Assembly: GCA_014529385.2 (NCBI GenBank) | Contig: CM043942.1 | Span: forward strand, 60,403,684-60,467,683 | DNA: 64,000 nucleotides | Direction of reading: 5' to 3' | Source: Adiantum capillus-veneris | Lineage: Eukaryota > Streptophyta > Polypodiopsida > Polypodiales > Pteridaceae | Shown: piece by piece, positions 36,557 through 47,064 of the stretch | How positions within the stretch are numbered: the stretch's first letter is position 1 | Layout: the number at the start of each line of letters is the position of its first letter | Program-made: the position numbers and the translations under genes | The notes under the pieces: generated by a model | Told to the model about the DNA's origin: nothing | Database searches by the model: none | The model's input: the letters and a program-made list of their open reading frames with translations, nothing else

Positions 36557-36629
<73 letters not shown>
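36557..36629. repeat. (TA)n microsatellite in G3 5' LTR
   Basis: About 70 bases of TA, roughly 200 bases upstream of sORF-A. The 3' LTR has a CA plus TA tract of about 117 bases here, while G4 has almost none. Confidence 0.97.
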
Positions 36630-36631
<2 letters not shown>

Positions 36632-36827
36632 AATCTCATCTCTTTAACCAAACCTATCTCTCTCACTCTTAGTAATTCATCCTCTCTACAAATTTTAGGT
36701 TCTCTTTGCTACAGGTACATCTCTCCCCGCAATATCCTTATTGCCTACGGGCAAGAATAGGGCTTGGGAGGGAAAATTCTCATCTCTTCACTTCTCTCAT
36801 ATCTACATTTCTCACATACTATCCTAG

Positions 36828-37046
36828 ATGAATAACCCACATGATGATCATTTCTATCACTTTCACTCTGTACAATCTATTAGAATTAACGTATGGATTA
36901 GCCGTAAACTACACTTTCAACAATGTGTAGTGTTTCTCTTCGGCCCTGAAAGGCTCAATGAAATACTTCTATCACCGGATCCCATCATACTACCTCTCAT
37001 AGACTATAATTTTTCTTTTGATGTAAGCGTAGTTATCTTGCTATGA
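36828..37046 (+). CDS. sORF-A in G3 5' LTR
   Basis: A 72-codon ORF with ATG start, whose TGA stop overlaps the ATG of sORF-B (ATGA, 37043-37046). Signature: INVWISRKLHFQQ (about residues 20-34), FLFGPERLNEI (38-48), SPDPIILPLIDY (50-61), SFDV, and hydrophobic last residues. About 45% identical to sORF-B in the same LTR over 53 residues, so the two are ancient paralogs. Family not recognised. It is the first well-conserved ORF of the leader. The overlap suggests translation by termination-reinitiation, which is inference. Confidence 0.75.
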   Translation: MNNPHDDHFYHFHSVQSIRINVWISRKLHFQQCVVFLFGPERLNEILLSPDPIILPLIDYNFSFDVSVVILL

Positions 37047-37255
37047 ACCAAGAGGATTTGTACACACAATTAATCCCAATCACTAGACAAAATATACATA
37101 TTATGGTAAGCACAAAACTACAATTCCAAAGAACAATTCATAGCCTATTTGGTCAGCCAAGATTGAATGCTATTAACCCATCCATTAACCCTTTCATATT
37201 ACCCATGATACGATATGACCATAGCCTTGATGTTTTCATCTTCGTATTGTTTTGA
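37043..37255 (+). CDS. sORF-B in G3 5' LTR
   Basis: A 70-codon ORF beginning inside the sORF-A stop. Signature: PITRQNIHI (about 12-20), VSTKLQFQR (22-30), SLFGQPRLNAI (35-45), NPFILPMIRYD (49-59), SLDV, and end FIFVLF. It ends about 200 bases before the LTR end and 280 bases before the gag ATG. It shares 45 of 70 residues with G1 sORF-B despite near-saturated silent changes. Function unknown. Confidence 0.75.
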   Translation: MNQEDLYTQLIPITRQNIHIMVSTKLQFQRTIHSLFGQPRLNAINPSINPFILPMIRYDHSLDVFIFVLF

Positions 37256-37462
37256 CATTCTCTTTTGCGTTCTTTCTTTGTGTGTGTGAGTGCAAGAGAG
37301 AAAGAGTGAGTCTTCTTTGATTGCACTTCTTTGCAAACCCTATTCTTCATGGCATCTATGGTTTAACTCCTTCATATAGTTTTTGTTGAGTTCTCTCACA
37401 AACTCTCACAGCCATAAGTCCAGTGCTTTCCTGGCAAGACCGCAAATTTCTCGACATATTTT

Positions 37463-37482
37463 TGGTGAACCCGACGCGAATC
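37463..37482 (+). other. Primer-binding site of G3, tRNA-Trp type
   Basis: TGGTGAACCCGACGCGAATC starts six bases after the LTR. From memory, the plant tRNA-Trp 3' end would pair with this with about one mismatch. The tRNA assignment is from recall, not computed. Confidence 0.65.
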
Positions 37483-37536
37483 TGCTAGGGTGAGAGTTTG
37501 TGGGTAACCAAGGGTGATCATGTTGAGCAACAGGGT

Positions 37537-39889
37537 ATGCATTTTGACCCAGCAACAATGCAAATGTTTCAAGCATTTGCAATGTTCATGCAACAAAAAC
37601 ATGCTACTGAAAGAAGGGAGATTTCAGCTACGAAGGCCATACAAGCGGTCGTCAACAGAATGGATCAGTTCAATGGCAAAGATATAACCAAGTACTTACG
37701 CGAGTATGTGAAGGAGATGGAGCTGCATCGCGTGTCAGAAGGTGAGATGATTCAAAGCTTTGAGCTAGTTGTTGCTCCAGAAATTAGGGAGCATGTTAGG
37801 GAAATTAAAGATGGGCATGGGAGAAATTGGGAAGAACTCAAAGTAGCTTTAAAGGAGGAATATTTCATGGAGGACTCTGAGAGAGTGACCAAAAGGACAT
37901 TCTTAGAATGGGTAGTCAAGCCAAAGCAAGGACTATCAATAACAGAGCTACTTAGGGAATTTGAGCGGCGCTATGCACAACTCACTAGGACAGAAAGGGC
38001 CACACTAGATGCAGAGAAGACAGATCTTTTCTTACAAGCTGCAGGTAAAGAGTTTCAAGAAAATTTGGAGCTTCTTCTTGAAGATAAAGATGCTGAGCAA
38101 GGACTAAAGACCGACTGGAATGAGGTTGAAGGTGCTGTCTCACTGCTTGCCAAACGACAAAGAAGAAGGGACAAGATGGTAGTAAACACTACAAGTCCTT
38201 CCACCTCAACTTCTGACAAAATGGTAAAGCCTACTTTTATCGCTCCTAAGTTTGATGAGTCCATGCTAGATGAGCTTGTGAAGGGAATGCGTGACTTGAA
38301 GGTGAAGTTTGCAAAGCTTGAAGAAAAAGGCCAACCATCAGGGCCACTTCCTAGGCAAAGACAACAGCCCAAAGAAGGGTTTGTTAATAGATGTATTTGG
38401 TGTGATAGTACAAACCATGTAAGAAGGGATTGTGATGATTTTAGTGATGCTTTGTAAAAAGATGTTGTCTTTTTTAAGGATAGTAAAATCCACTTAAGAG
38501 AGAGAGGTCTACCCTTGAGAACTAACTTTGGGAAGGGGGGAATGCAAACCTTAGTTGAAGATATGGCAACCAAGCATGCCACCTCTTCAGTTGAGGCAGC
38601 TACTTATGGAGTAAAAATTGAACATTTTTGTGATGAAGAGGTGAGTGACCATCATGGTCAAATTTGGCCAAATGTCATGCAAGTAGCTAAAAAGGGAAAG
38701 CTTACAAAAGAGATTCTACATGAAGCAGGTGATTGCATACGTCTAGAAACAGGATGGAATGATCTAGTGGATTCATTGTCAGTGCATGCCTACATTACAA
38801 AATGCCAACAAAATGAGGCAATTGTAGAAGAGAAGCGCAGATGTGAGAATGCTGATGAAGGACCATCAAAAAGAGCTTCTAGAAGTGGGGGAAGAAGCGA
38901 CTCAATGACTTCTCAAACACCCTCAACACAAGGAGCATCTCCACCTGAAGTACTCATGGAGGAGTCTACAACAGGAAAGAAGAAAGAGCCAACGAAAGGT
39001 AAGACAAAAGGCCCAACTTATAAACTACAATCTGATATTGAGGTTGCTACAGATTTAAAGAAAGTCTTGGAGGAAAGGATCTTGAATATCAAGATTGAGT
39101 TCACTCTGGGAGAAGTTCTTGGCATTGCAAAGCGTGAATTCCACGAGGAGATCATTGACATCATCAAGAGGAAGAGGCAAACCCTTGCTTGCTGAAGTTT
39201 CTTGTCCACAGGTTGAAGGGGAAACCTCGAAGACACAAGGGATGCAACTGCAAAATAAGGAGAATGATGGAGCTATGGTAGGATGCTACCAATCTAGTGG
39301 AAGAATGAAGCAAGTGCATTTCTCAAATGATGATGAAGAAGTTGAAGATATTCCTAGGAGTTACTATTCACGAAGTCATTGGGCAAGGGCTACTACAGAA
39401 ACTTTGGTCAAGGTAGGTGATCTTGAAGAGCCATTTGTTGCCTTGATTGACCATGGTTCAGAAATAAACATAATGTCAAAGAGTCTCTACAACAAGTGCA
39501 AATGGCCGATGGACACAGATCATGGCTGGATGGTAAAAGTGGCAAACAATTCATCCGGTGAATTGTATGCAGCATGTCCAGGTGTGAAGGTGACAATAGG
39601 TGATGTAAAGATTGACCAAAACTTCTTTGTACAGGATACGTCTTCATATCATCTCATCCTTGGACAACCCTACATTGTGGGAGTTCGAATGGAAACAAAG
39701 GTTATGGACGATGGTTCAGCATATGCTAGAATACGTAGCAAAGATGGTAAACGAGCTGTCCAATTTCTCACAGTCTGTGTAAACCATGAAAGAAATCGTG
39801 ACAACCTCAGAGAACATCCTCTACCAAAGGTAAGCAAAGAGTTTCATGATCATAGAGAAATGATGGGTTTTGGCCAAGTACCATTGTAA
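37537..39889 (+). pseudogene. gag-pro: G3 gag-protease
   Basis: The first gag ATG is at 37537 (MHFDPATMQMFQAFAMFMQQ); the frame is open from 37498. Gag helical region: YLREYVKEMELHRVSEGEM, then WEELKVALKEEYFM and LLREFERRYAQL. Zinc knuckle CIWCDSTNHVRRDC (about 38395-38437), then a VFFKDSKIHL and LRTNFGKGG segment. Protease: LIDHGSEINIMS (about 39445), where D-S/T-G is D-H-G, and HLILGQPY (about 39650). Zero-frame stop TAA 39887-39889, in the loop of the frameshift stem. Damage: TAA 38455-38457 (G4 has TCA) and a 4-base insertion near 39190. Otherwise the same frame as G4. Confidence 0.92.
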
Positions 39890-39908
39890 AGCGGGATTGC
39901 AGTGGTAC
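39865..39908 (+). promoter_or_regulatory. -1 ribosomal frameshift signal, G3 protease/RT junction
   Basis: Heptamer G-GGT-TTT (39865-39871) in the zero frame, 6-nt spacer GGCCAA, then a 9-bp stem: GTACCATTG (39878-39886) pairs with CAGTGGTAC (39900-39908) with one G-U pair. The 13-nt loop contains the zero-frame TAA. Slipping back one base enters the RT frame, which lies in the -1 frame downstream. G4 has the same heptamer, spacer and stem. Confidence 0.8.
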
Positions 39909-42900
39909 ATAAAGAAAAAGTGTCTCGTATGATCAAAAAATAGGTGAAACTTTCTCGATGAGCTCCTTGGTAACAAGGAATGGATCAGTATGTTTTACAA
40001 AACTTGAAGATTTGAAGAGATATGAGAGGCAATATGTGCATAATGTACAAATAGGCATGAAAAAGAGTGGGTTGCTAAAGCCTACTAAAAATATTTTGGG
40101 TTTGTGTGAACAAGTTTCTTTTGTAGATACTATGGGTGAGCTTGATGCTATAATGAGGTATAGTTTGCATTTTGAAAATGAATTTGTGGAAGTTTGCTCT
40201 ATGGAAATGTATCAAGTAATAGAAGCCTTTAAAGAAAGCCAAACAGTTGGCCCAGAAGTCCATGTTGAAACTAAATACAAGAGTGTAGCAAAGAAGGTGA
40301 AACCAGTAGCTTCACCCTTACCACCCAACAACAAGGAAAAGATTGAACAGGCTTCTTTACAACCAAGTTTGCGGAATCCTAAAAAGATCGGGCATACCTT
40401 CACAAAGGAGTCCTTTCAAGAGTTGTAGATTGGTTGCGAAGAGTTTCTAACACAAGAGGAGACAAAGTGCTTCAAAGAAATGCTTTCAAAGCATGGTAAG
40501 GCTTTTGCATTTGAGCCACATGAGATAGGATGTGTTGATCCTTATATTGTAGCTCCTATGGTAATTTTCACAATACCTCATGTGCCTTGGAATCTGCGGC
40601 CTATTCCGGTTCCAAAGGCTCATTTGCCAAAGTTAGTAGAGCTACTGAATGAGAAAATCAAAATGGGAATCTTGGAGGCTTCTTGTGCTCCATACTCAAA
40701 TAAGTGGTTCACAGTTCCAAAGAAGAATGGTTCTCTACGCTTCATCCAAGATATGCAACTAGTGAACAAGTTGACAATTAGAAATGTAGGTACAGGTCCA
40801 ATTGTGGATGAATTTGCAGAGGCGTTTGCAGGGAGGGCAATCTACTCAATGGGGGATCTCTACTCAGGGTATGATCAATTTTAGCTTGCAATCAAAAGCA
40901 GAGACTTGACAACCATGAGGACACCTTTGGGTTTGGTAAGGATGTGTACCTTGCCACAGGGAGCAACCAACTCGGTTGCACATATGATGAATGGGATGAA
41001 TAAGGTCTTACGTGACTTTATTCCTCAAATCACAATGCCTTTCATTGATGATTTGCCTATCAAAGGATGTGAAGAAGGTGACAAAGATGAAGCTTTGGAT
41101 CTCAAGGTATGTCGCAGGTTTGTGGTAAATCACATAAATGATTGTGATAAAATTTTGTCTAGGTTGGAAGAAGTGAATCTTACATTGTCAGGGAAAAAGT
41201 CAATGTTTGGTGTCAAAGAAGTTCTCATTGTGGGACACATGTGCGAGCCATATGGTGGGAAACCTTGTCCATCAAAGGTAGATGCCATCCAAAGAATGAA
41301 AGAAACATGCACTAGCATCACTGAGGTTAGAAGGTTTCTGGGAGCATGTGTCTTCTATGTTATTTGGATTCCACATTATGCACATGTAGCTGATCCTCTT
41401 TATCAGCTGCTTAGAAAGACTCAAAAGTTTAAATGGACAGAAGCACATGTAAAATCCATGAAAAAGCTAAAGGAGTTACTCCAGTCAGCAACGACTTTGA
41501 GAAAGGTAGACTATGAGTGTCAAAGGCCAATGATTGTGACAGTAGATACCAGTCCTACAGGGATTGGATGGGCAATAGGGCAAGATGACAAAGAAGGACA
41601 CAGGTATGTGGTAAGATTTGGAGCAAAGGTACTAAGTGCTCGCCAAAGAAACTATCCACAGATAAAGAGAGAGTTATGGGGTATGGTTACAGCCTTGAAA
41701 AGTGGGAAAGAGTACCTAATTGGTGCATGTGTGGTTGTAGAAACAGATTGTCTACCACTTCTTGGGATGATTACAAGCTGCTCAACACCAGACATTGCTA
41801 TGTTGCGGTGGATTGCCTACATTAAGTCCTTAAATCCCGAGTTTAAGCACATTGCAGGTAAAGACAATACAGTGGCAGATATGCTATCAAGGGCAAGGTA
41901 TGCTATCAAGGGCAGATATGCTATCAAGGGCAAGGTATGAAGATGAGTCACAAATGATTGATGAGGGAGATGATGTAGGCACAAAATTCTATTCTATCTC
42001 TCATGTCAAAGGTAACAATGTCTGCATGAATAATTCACTTGAATTGTTCTTGAAAGATCTTTATGAAGGTGATTGGCTTTCTATTGGAAGGTACTTGAGT
42101 ACTCTAACAAAACAGGATGATTGGTCTGAACAAGAATTCAAGAGGATATGTAGGAAAGCATATGGGTACTTTTTAAGGGATGGTTACTTGTGGAAGCATC
42201 CTAAACAAAAGGGTGCTACACCACAACGGGTTATATGTAAAAAAGAGACTCAAGTAAAGCTCATGCAAGAGTTTCATGAGAGTCTATGGGCTGGACACAG
42301 GGGTGTGTGGGAAACCTTCTCCAAGTTGAAAGAAAAATACTGGTGGAAGGGTATGTATAAAGATGTATCTCAGTTTGTAGAGTCATGTGTAACTTGTCAA
42401 ATGTATTCAAATGTTCGACATCGTGATGGATTGCACCCTACATATCCACTAGCCATGCACTATAAATGGGTTCTGGATCTAGTCACGATGCCTTTAGGAC
42501 TCTGGCAGATGAGATACTTGGTTCTTGCACGAGAGGACCTAACTAACCAGGTTGAAGGAAGAGCATTAAGAGCTAAGACCACATAAGCTGTGTGCAAATT
42601 CCTTCTTGATGAGGTGATTTTCCGTTATGGTTGTGTGGGAAAAATCACTGCAGATCGAGGTGAAATGGATGCCGAGGAAGCAAGGGAGTTCTTTTCTAGA
42701 TTAGGGATCAAGCTTTCTCTTACTACAGCTTACAACCCTGAAGGCAATGGAAAGAGTGAAAGAGGGCATCCTCCTATCATCAAAGCTTTGTCCAAGGCTT
42801 GCGAAGGAAGAGTTGGTGAGTGGCCAAAATTGTTACCATATGCTTTATGGGCTGATCGTACAACACATAGCTCAGTAACTGGCTACATGCTTGTGGAGCT

Positions 42901-43450
42901 AATGCATGGTCAAAAGCCATTGATGCCGATTGAGGATACAATTCCCACATGGAATGTACTACCTTGGCAAAAGGGGCTTAGTAGGGAAGATCTCCTTGCA
43001 CTGCGTATTAGGCAGCTAGAGAGAAGACCTGGAGACATTGAAGCTGCAAAAGAACGACTCAAAAATGCAAGGTTGAAAAACAAGGACTATTTTGATAAGC
43101 GACATCGACTCAGGAGCAAAGAAATTGACAAAGGTGATTGGGTTTTACTGTATGATAGTAGCCTTGATAACCAGCACACAGTCATGCGTAAGTTCTCAAA
43201 AAGATGGTTTGGACCGTATGTTGTAAAGCATGTGCATGAAAATGCTACTTACATCTTGTCTGAACTAGATGGTACAGAAGTAAAGATTCCCATTGCAGGA
43301 AAAAGGATTAAAATGTTTAAGAGAAGAGAAGACAATGATCTAGAAGATATTGATGAGGAAGAAGACAAAAACATAGGTGAAGATCAAAGAGACAATGTGG
43401 CACATACCGGAGGATGTGCAGGTTTAGAGGGGGTGGATGTCGTGCTGTGA
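39870..43450 (+). pseudogene. pol: G3 pol: RT, RNase H, integrase (broken)
   Basis: RT: LRPIPVPKAHLPK (about 40600), FTVPKKNGSLRFIQDMQ, DLYSGYDQF (about 40855), MRTPLGLVRMCTLPQGATNS, and MPFIDD active site (about 41037). RNase H: VDTSPTGIGW, IKRELWG, ETDCLPLLG, DNTVADMLSR. Integrase: HHCC around FHESLWAGHRG and CVTCQ (about 42270-42400); D at LDLVTMPLG, D at TADRGE, E at GKSERGH. No chromodomain. Damage: TAA 39910, TAG 40426 (G4 CAG), TAG 40882 shared with G4, a repeat expansion at about 41880-41935 shifting the frame, TAA 42584. A deletion of about 70 bp near the C terminus lets the frame run 13 bases into the 3' LTR. The RT type resembles a lineage I associate with fungi as well as plants. 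Confidence 0.92.
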
Positions 43451-44610
43451 CACGTACATAGTGGAAACGCATGCTACAAGATCTATCTTGTATTTTTTTA
43501 GATACATAATTATATTTCCTATAGTGTACATATGCATATTTAAGTATAATAATAAGCCTTCTATCTCATCCTATTATTTTTCTCAAGGGTAACCTATCCT
43601 TACTTTACCATCAGAAAATACTATGGGAAAAGCATCAATAGCTTCGCCTTTTTAACTTGGGGCAAAAAGCATTGATTCTTTATTTCTACTATTTTATTAT
43701 CATCTCACACCCTAGCTAGATCCTATATCTAGGGTAAACTCCAATATATATATATATATTCTATGTATTTTTAATACTTTTCTTATATTTCTTTTTAAAT
43801 AGCTACTAGGAGAGAATCAAATCCTAGTGGGACACTAGGTGGCATGATTTCAAAGATACACTTATTTTAATGCATTATTGCAAGCATGATTACAAAAATT
43901 TGTCAAGGAGCAATGTCATGCTTTCATATGGCATGAGGTGTCCTTTGGAATTAAATGAAAGTCTAGGCTAAGGAGACCACATGAAGACTTTTGCTGCCAT
44001 AAATGGACCCTAAAATTTTGATGAATTTTTTACACAAGGTTCCAATCCGAAATGGAAAACGATTTTAAAATGAAAATCGTAGCTAATGAGCTGAAGTTTT
44101 TGCCCATATTTTTACTTTTTTATTTAGAGCCACGGTTGAGGAGAGATGATCAAAATACTGGACCCTAGTCTGCCCACATCATGGAGGGGCAGATCATTTC
44201 CAACTTTTCCAATTCCTGTTCACATTGGCTCCTCTCTTCTTGTGTAAACCCTTGGGGGTTCCCTTCACCTATAAAAGGGGACCTCTTCTTCCTTGGAAGG
44301 AACTCAAGCATTCAAGCCATTGATGAGAGGAATTCTTGAGGGAGTGAGTAGTAATGCCTAATTGTACTTAGCCATTAACATAAGCCCAAGCCTACACTTT
44401 CTTAGAGGAAGACTAGCCATTCTTGTATGCTATCTTTGGAAGATCAACTCTAATCAAAGAAGGTCTTGCACTTGGCGTATCAATCAAAGTGGATTTCTCC
44501 CCTCTTCTTCTCTCTCCATCAATAATGGTGCCAAAGGGTTTGTCAAGTAAGATGTGTTCTACATTGATGTTTTCTTGATTTCTTGTTGTTTTCTTTTTCA
44601 TCTCTAATCC

Positions 44611-44730
<120 letters not shown>

Positions 44731-44923
44731 CTCATCTCCATAACCAAACCTATCTCTCTCACTCTTAGTAATTCATCCTCTCTACAAATTTTAGGTTCTC
44801 TTTGCTACAGGTACATCTCTCCCCGCAGTATCCTTATTGCCTACGGGCAAGAATAGGGCTTGGGAGGGAAAATTCTCATCTCTTCACTTCTCTCATATCT
44901 ACATTTCTCACATACTATCCTAG

Positions 44924-45142
44924 ATGAATAACCCACATGATGATCATTTCTATCGCTTTCACTCTGTACAATCTATTAGAATTAACGTATGGATTAGCCG
45001 TAAAATACACTTTCAACAACGTATAGTGTTTCTCTTCGGCCCTGAAAGGCTCAATGAAATAATTCTATCACCGGATCCCATCATACTACCTCTCATAGAC
45101 TATAATTTTTCTTTTGATGTAAGCGTAGTTATCTTGCTATGA
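44924..45142 (+). CDS. sORF-A in G3 3' LTR
   Basis: An intact second copy (72 codons). It differs from the 5' copy at several residues, including the core, which reads RKIHFQQRIVFLFG here and RKLHFQQCVVFLFG in the 5' LTR. The 3' version is closer to G4 and is probably the ancestral state. The ATGA overlap with sORF-B is kept. Confidence 0.7.
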   Translation: MNNPHDDHFYRFHSVQSIRINVWISRKIHFQQRIVFLFGPERLNEIILSPDPIILPLIDYNFSFDVSVVILL

Positions 45143-45351
45143 ACCAAGAGGATTTGTACACACAATTAATCCCAATCACTAGACAAAATATATATATTAT
45201 GGTAAGCACAAAACTACAATTCCAAAGAACAATTCATAGCCTATTTGGTCAGCCAAGATTGAATGCTATTAACCCATCCATTAACCCTTTCATATTACCC
45301 ATGATACGATATGACCATAGCCTTGATGTTTTCATCTTCGTATTGTTTTGA
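45139..45351 (+). CDS. sORF-B in G3 3' LTR
   Basis: An intact 70-codon copy, one residue different from the 5' LTR copy (NIYIMVS against NIHIMVS). In a normal element this copy lies downstream of the mRNA 3' end region and would serve as template for the next generation rather than be translated. Confidence 0.7.
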   Translation: MNQEDLYTQLIPITRQNIYIMVSTKLQFQRTIHSLFGQPRLNAINPSINPFILPMIRYDHSLDVFIFVLF

Positions 45352-45556
45352 CATTCTCTTTTGCGTTCTTTCTTTGTGTGTGTGAGTGCAAGAGAGAAAG
45401 AGTGAGTCTTCTTTGATTGCACTTCTTTCCAAACCCTATTCTTCATGGCATCTATGGTTTAACTCCTTCATATAGTTTTTGTTGAGCTCTCTCACAAACT
45501 CTCACAACCATAAGTCCGGTGCTTTCCTGGAAAGACCGCAAATTTCTCGACAACGT

Positions 45557-45571
45557 ATGGCAAAGCGTACA
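45557..45571 (+). repeat. A1 5' LTR, terminal piece after G3
   Basis: ATGGCAAAGCGTACA completes the A1 LTR beyond the G3 target duplication. Confidence 0.7.
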
Positions 45572-45575
45572 TTTT

Positions 45576-45593
45576 TGGTGCCGCTACTGGGAA
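45576..45593 (+). other. Primer-binding site of A1, tRNA-Asp type (degenerate)
   Basis: TTTTTGGTGCCGCTACTGGG resembles the common plant TTTTTGGCGCCGTTGCCGGG site of Athila/Tat elements, which is complementary to tRNA-Asp. Confidence 0.65.
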
Positions 45594-47064
45594 AAACCTT
45601 GCATTAAGCTTGAGGAGCATTGAGTGCTACCTCTGGAAGCTTTTCTTCCATCTGTTTTCAATTTTTTACCGAGTTATGTGAGAATTGTTTAGTGATTATA
45701 AAGGACAGATTAGCAGGTTTTTGGCAGACTCTGTTAGTAATTGTAGGCTCTATTAGTGCTGCATTGTACTGGTTTTTGTTAGTTTTGCAAGATCTATATT
45801 GTGCAGGTGTTAGTAGAGTTGTTAGTGAGTGTAGACAGTGATCAGTAGAGTTGATTGTATGTGAGTGTGCAATTCTGTGTTAGACAATTAATTAGCTGTA
45901 AGGAGGTTAGACAGAGCTCCTAGGAGATTCTGTCCACGCGGCTACATTATCCTCAAAAAATAAAACAATATAAATTTTTTTTGAAAAAAAAACGCATGAG
46001 ATATTTGGGACTAAAAAGAAATTCAAATATTAAATTAAAAAATATTATTCTAAAAGGAAGGGATCGGGATCTTTGTCCAAGCCCAAGCCCAAGCCCAAGC
46101 CTCATCCCTCAATCTTATGATATACTACTCACACTACTTTATATATAAAAACTAGGATCTCAAGTGAAGGGAGGGCATGTAGGACAAGTTCCTCAAGTCC
46201 TCCACCATCCCCTTCACACTCACCCTTTGGACTTACTAGTTCTAGCTCTCTCTCCACCTAGGAAAAGACTAGTTTTATGATTCTAAGGGCTATACGTAAC
46301 CGAATTGGGGGTTGGAAAGCACGGCACATCCCCCTAGCCAAGATGCTTGTTTTGAACTATCATACGCCATATTTTGTGGCTCGGTTAAAAAAAAGGACCC
46401 AAAAAAGAAAAGGGTTGTAAACACACAAAAAACTAGGTGAGCGGCCTTCATAAGCACTCACCAACACTTCTAGAGTGTTGAGGTTACATACACCTACACT
46501 CTGGTCGTGTGCTAGAGGATGAGCACATCAAGAGTGTCTTCGTTTACGTAGGCACTCATTATTCCTCTACCTTAGGCTCTAGGCCCTCAGCGGGAACCCA
46601 AGGTAGTACCACTCAGGGCCCACATATTGCGTCTAGTGACTCTTCCTGTGAGACTACGATGTTATGGAGGGTTACCCGATGCCTAATCTGGATAGCTCAA
46701 GCCAAGACATGCATTCCACGGGCCCACGGTCCAGGCCGATTGTGCTTAGCCGCTTGAAGGAAACCTTTAGTACAGCCACTTGCTCCGAACATGGAGCTAA
46801 CAATGTAAATGAGGGGGTGGGGAAGTAAATTTGACATTCATGACACACGTAGACCCCATTCTCCTGGAGAGTGTGCATGTGAATACTCCATTCACTGCAC
46901 TCCATGAATCTTTAGAGCTATTCCCCTCCGAGGTTATATTACCTCATGGTAGAAGACTTGCCGAAGTGCAAGAGGTTGAGCGGTATATCATTGCGGCTAG
47001 GGAAAAGTAAATCAAGAGCTTATGCAAGGTGGAGCAATGAAGAGAGTTAAAAGCAAAAGCCCCT
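45594..47064 (+). other. A1 leader without recognised gene
   Basis: About 1.5 kb between primer site and gag. It contains a GCCCAA short tandem run near 46080-46100 and small ORFs (45620-45841 and 46509-46757) with no recognisable domain. Confidence 0.55.

Larger units (their letters stand above)
35389..37456 (+). repeat. 5' LTR of G3
   Basis: A 2068-bp LTR with TATA box, TA tract and the sORF-A/B pair near its 3' end. A U3 block (about 35964-36130) resembles G1 at 247-410. Confidence 0.96.

Noticed and set aside
38055-38582. 175-codon antisense ORF, also at 57036-57563 in G4
   Set aside because: It is antisense to the gag frame and present in both copies only because the gag sequence is shared; composition is what a reverse-complement shadow gives.
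43300-43450. Chromodomain or envelope-like extra ORF at the end of G3/G4 pol
   Set aside because: The C terminus is only an acidic tail; no chromodomain residues, signal peptide or membrane segment, and no room for another gene before the LTR.
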